From contig RPFO01000213.1 in NCBI GenBank assembly GCA_009746045.1, positions 1,306,078-1,370,077 of the forward strand: a stretch of 64,000 nt of DNA. Direction: 5' to 3'. Position numbers and translations under genes: made by a program. Positions 60,867 through 64,000 of this stretch are shown here, piece by piece. Under the pieces are notes generated by a model that made no database searches, had not been told where the DNA came from, and saw only the letters and a list, made by a program, of their open reading frames with translations. Position 1 is the stretch's first letter, and each line of letters opens with the position of its first letter. The DNA comes from Mesostigma viride. Its lineage: Eukaryota > Streptophyta > Mesostigmatophyceae > Mesostigmatales > Mesostigmataceae.

Positions 60867-61990
60867 GCAGATCATCACCATGCAGGGAGGCAAACGCTGG
60901 CAGCCCATCATGGCTACCCTGAAACAGACAAGGATCAACTGGAGACACTGAGAGACCACAGACAGACCTGAGGTACTTCTCCAAGCTCTTCGATCCTCCA
61001 GATGATGGGACTCGATCTAAGGCCTTCCACGCCTTTGAGGATCCTCAGATACCTCGTCTTCAGCTCTGCCTTCCACACTGCAGGCACCTTAACAAAGAAA
61101 GGGGGAATTGTGCGCCAAGTATCCTGCAGGAAGCACATGTGCTTCCTGCTGATCACCCTTCAGAAAAGCCCTTTTGAAATCTACCAACACAGAGCTATAG
61201 GGTATACCCTTGGCCAGGAAAGACAAATAAATGCACAACAAAATCCTCCAAGTATCATGCAGCATCCCTGGTGTGTAAAGCTCCTCATCTGCTAACTGTC
61301 CAGTGCATGCCATGGTACTCAGTCACAACTGGTCTAACATGTGGCACCTGCACGCCATCCACCTCCTTGAGCTTGAGGACAAACATCAAACTGAGCAGCT
61401 GATGATCCTCAGGCCGGAGGACATGCACAGGCTCTGCACAGTTGGCAACTATCCACTCATGCCCAGAAGCAACAAAGCCAAGAGTCCATGCCTTAGCCAT
61501 CTTGGGGCTTTGCATCATCTCCACTAGCTTGCGCCAAGGTACAGGACTCGTTCCTGGGATCTGGTACCTCTGCACACCCAACTGACGTGGGTCAAACGTA
61601 GTAGGGAGGATCAGCAGGTCCCCAGCAATGGGCTCCTTTGTATCAGGACCCTCTGCCTCTTGACCCCTCACAGCCCTTACAGCCACGCTAAGACCCTGGG
61701 AGTAGCGATATCTCTGCAAGGGAAGGCGGCCCTGCCCCTCTAATGCTAATTCCTCAGAGGATATCCTCACCCCTGGCAAGCACAAGAAGTTCTGACCTAG
61801 AATGGCAGGCCCCTGCATGATACCCTTCTACCACACTGAACGTGGTGGGCACCCCCAGGATAGGCACACTCACCTCTCCCAAGATCTTAATGGACACATT
61901 TCCAGAGAAATTGGAAATTTCATGTACAAAGCATTTTTCCACCGATTGACCGATATCGAGCTGCCTGTAGCTCATTAATATCACGTATGC
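60863..61990 (-). pseudogene. Copia retrotransposon polyprotein, upstream half (pre-RT and RT to the active site)
   Basis: On the minus strand the blocks are: a pre-RT region with KLVEMMQSPKMAKAWTLGFV and MFVLKLKEVDGVQVPHVRPV (61290-61490); VLVDFKRAFLKGDQQEAHVL (near 61150-61200), matching the copia D-x-K-x-AFL-x-G block; LRILKGVEGLRSSPIIWRIE (about 61000-61050), matching L-x-K-x-x-YGL-x-QSP; and SPVDPCLFQGSHDGLPAF, then LHGDDLH, up to 60863. The usual VDD/ADD is GDD here. Frameshifts separate the blocks. Gag, protease and integrase are absent because the GT29 gene begins at 62302, so the copy was already 5'-truncated. The next residues of the RT are found at 26689, after the inserted element. 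Confidence 0.82.
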
Positions 61991-62301
61991 CAAAGCGGGC
62001 CCTGGCCGACCCGCAAAAAATAAAATCTAGGTGCGATAGATTGTCACCATTGAGTTAAATGTTGGGGTGCTGACATGCATGCGTGCTTCAGCGTCAGTCT
62101 TGATCCTGATGAAAAAACATGAACTTACAACTGACTTAGTAAGTGGTAACCAATGAAACCGCTTTGCAGTTTGATCAATATAGAAAACAATTGTTGCCTG
62201 TTGATGTTGGGGTTAAATTGTTGAAAACCTTGGCCAGCACTTGGTTGACCACCTGCTGGCCAAGTAATGTTCACTTGGTAGAACACACAGCAAATAACTC
62301 G
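61991..62301. other. Junction between copia remnant and the GT29 gene
   Basis: About 310 bp with no recognised coding sequence; it contains the 5' truncation point of the copia copy and the 3' untranslated end of the minus-strand GT29-like gene. Confidence 0.5.
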
Positions 62302-64000
62302 TCACCTATGAATCACAACATGCTCGTGCAACGCCAGAAGCTGCATGATGGCCGACTCCTGCTGGAAGTCAGGCACCCCCGACATCTCAGGAGACCCTGG
62401 CGCCGCACCCAGCGCGTAATACTTTGGATTCACCAGGTCGAAATAGTCATTGCTGGCGTCCTCTACAAAATACGGCCGCCGCAGCCGCAGCATCTCCAGC
62501 ATCTCAGGGCTCATGCTCCCATCCGCCCCCGTCGCGTTCGTCCCATTCCCATCCCCACTAAGATCCACCTCTAGCGGTGGCGGTGGCGGCACTAACCCGG
62601 CCTTCTTGGCCCTCCGCTCCTCCGCAGCCGTCATCCTCGCGCCCACCATGCCCGGCTCGCGTGACGTCGACCGGAAGCCGTACACGTCGACCTGGTCGCA
62701 CACCTGGATCGCAAACATAACGCCCAGGTACTCGGCCGAGGGGTCGCCAGGGGCGACGGGCTCGATCTGAACCGCGCGTGCCAGCAGAAACTTCTTCCAC
62801 TTCTCCTCATCCACGCCGGGGTACCCGCCCCGGATGACATCGGAGGGAGACATATCGCTTTCCTCGATATCGACCAGAACGTCACCGCCCTCATCCTCGC
62901 CCTCGCCTTCCCCCTCGCCTTGATCGCCCCCTGGAGCCTCTTTGCTATCCTTGTCCCCAGCTTGCCCCGCGCTCGCACCCTTGCTCCCACCCCCGCTCGG
63001 TGGTGCCACCATCTTGTTTTTCCGTAGCAGCCGCCGCTGCCCGAACACAGCTTCCCGGAAACCTGCCCTGGACGCCCTCTCTGCGAGGGTCAACCCTTGT
63101 TTGACGTGTGAGCCCGGCACGCCTTGCTGCAGCAAGGGTTCCTGCCCAGCAGAATCTCCCACACCCATCCCATCCCTGGATGCATGCCCCAGCAACCTGC
63201 CTAACGCATCTTCCCGAAGACCATCCCGTTCGTGTCCCAGCAACTGCCGCCGTCGCAGCCGCCGCCGCTCCTGCTCCGCACCCATGGCCAGCCGTTCCCG
63301 GATCTCCGCCAACACCACGTTCTCGTCTTGTTCTTCCCGCCGCGACGTTTCGTTCTTGCCTGGCCCAACCCCATGCTTGTCGCCCCCCGCATCTGCCGAC
63401 GGGCCCCCTCCGATCCCCAGGTCCCTGAACCGCCGCAACAACTCCGAGTGGACCGTGCGCAAGTTGCCAACGAGGCCGCGGGACACAAACAAAAAGTTGT
63501 TGCGCGCGAACGCGTGTCGAAGCGCGACAAACAAATCCTGTGCAAACATGCTCCAAACGATGATCGTCGCCGAGGGCTCCGGCCTCCACGGTCGTCGCTC
63601 ACCGCTTGTGGGCGCCCTAGCCAGCAGCGAGCGCATGAACTCGGGCTGCCAGAAGCGGAAGTCGGTCCTTTTCCCCACGTGGCGCGCAAACCCTTCGGTC
63701 GGTGCGTTGTTGAATCGGAACACGGCGGATGCGGCATCGATGGCGCGGCCGCGCGCGGATGCCAGCAGGGACGCCCCGTTGCCCACCACCGCACACTTGT
63801 CAAAGCGCTGCGTCAGGTCGACCTCGGGAAGGGCGGCACGTAGCTCGGGGGGGATGCTGCGGGCGTGTGTGTGGGGGGTGGGGGTGATGGTGGAGGATTG
63901 TTGTAATTGTTGGCTGTGATGGTGGCGGCGGCGGCGGCGGCGGCGGGGGTGGTGGTGGTGGTGGTGGTGGTGGTGGTGGTGGTGGTGGTGGTGGTGGTGG
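62302..64000 (-). CDS. GT29 sialyltransferase-like protein, 3' part (5' end outside the window)
   Basis: The minus-strand frame is open from the window edge to a TGA at 62302. A large sialyl motif is clear near 63650-63800: CAVVGNGASLLASARGRAID, then FRFNNAPTEGF, then HVGKRTDFRFWQPEFMRSLL. A small sialyl motif lies near 62680-62750: DPSAEYLGVMFAIQVCDQVD, then VYGF. Between them is a long insertion, rich in Gly, Arg, Gln and acidic residues, that typical GT29 enzymes lack. Motif III/VS candidates (NDYFDLV; LHEHVVIHR) are near the C-terminus but not canonical. GT29 enzymes transfer a nine-carbon sugar from a CMP donor in the Golgi; donor and acceptor cannot be told from sequence here. Upstream, His/Arg repeats from (CCA)n and (CGC)n extend to the window edge, so the N-terminal anchor is not visible. 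Confidence 0.85.
   Translation of the reverse strand, partial: HHHHHHHHHHHHHHHHHPRRRRRRRHHHSQQLQQSSTITPTPHTHARSIPPELRAALPEVDLTQRFDKCAVVGNGASLLASARGRAIDAASAVFRFNNAPTEGFARHVGKRTDFRFWQPEFMRSLLARAPTSGERRPWRPEPSATIIVWSMFAQDLFVALRHAFARNNFLFVSRGLVGNLRTVHSELLRRFRDLGIGGGPSADAGGDKHGVGPGKNETSRREEQDENVVLAEIRERLAMGAEQERRRLRRRQLLGHERDGLREDALGRLLGHASRDGMGVGDSAGQEPLLQQGVPGSHVKQGLTLAERASRAGFREAVFGQRRLLRKNKMVAPPSGGGSKGASAGQAGDKDSKEAPGGDQGEGEGEGEDEGGDVLVDIEESDMSPSDVIRGGYPGVDEEKWKKFLLARAVQIEPVAPGDPSAEYLGVMFAIQVCDQVDVYGFRSTSREPGMVGARMTAAEERRAKKAGLVPPPPPLEVDLSGDGNGTNATGADGSMSPEMLEMLRLRRPYFVEDASNDYFDLVNPKYYALGAAPGSPEMSGVPDFQQESAIMQLLALHEHVVIHR
63928..64000. repeat. GGC and GGT trinucleotide repeats
   Basis: GGC units and then GGT units run to the window edge. 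They stay in frame with the GT29-like protein (poly-Arg then poly-His on the minus strand) and may be coding or intronic. Confidence 0.85.

Overview
This is a nuclear window from a eukaryote, most likely a flagellated, probably green-lineage microalga. That placement rests on a split gene whose last exon looks like an axonemal (inner-microtubule) protein, a GT29 sialyltransferase-like gene, a TPR/Sel1/MYND protein, copia and LINE relics, GT-AG introns and many satellites. No operons or prokaryotic signals were seen. The species cannot be named from the sequence.

Layout. 1-4.0 kb is two minisatellites (34-bp and 36-bp units) and spacer. 4.3-11.7 kb is a gene of at least nine exons whose reading phases agree at every junction, ending in a PIERCE-like segment; its introns hold simple repeats. 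11.7-17.7 kb holds LINE ORF1 fragments and small inverted-repeat elements. 17.7-21.3 kb (minus) is an intronless 1,185-aa TPR-Sel1-MYND gene. 22.3-24.1 kb is another inverted-repeat element and a decayed LINE reverse transcriptase. 25.5-26.7 kb (minus) is the C-terminal half of a copia polyprotein, and its upstream part lies at 60.9-62.0 kb. 62.3-64.0 kb (minus) is the 3' part of a GT29-like gene that runs off the window.

The main discovery is what splits the copia copy: a 34,173-bp element at 26,690-60,862. Its ends are perfect 27-bp terminal inverted repeats beginning GGGCGTCCCC, flanked by the 4-bp direct repeat AGAT. Removing it with one AGAT restores the copia reading frame across the junction. 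The left arm carries minus-strand, intron-containing cargo: a large multi-exon gene with a ParB-like DGNH motif, Cys/His-cluster exons and a MYND protein. The right arm carries a plus-strand gene with a DDE-transposase-like core (HTDYAENY, SDNCSMQFK, HGKGEVDGAGG). Between them lie polypurine repeats, a 760-bp foldback, and an 11-kb foldback whose arms hold two satellite families.

A second signal links both arms. A short palindromic module, consensus near GTTGCGCCGGCCGGCGTTTC with many variants, recurs about 29 times, mostly inside introns and often close to the 5' splice site. In several introns it is tandemly duplicated together with the donor site. I saw it only inside the giant element.
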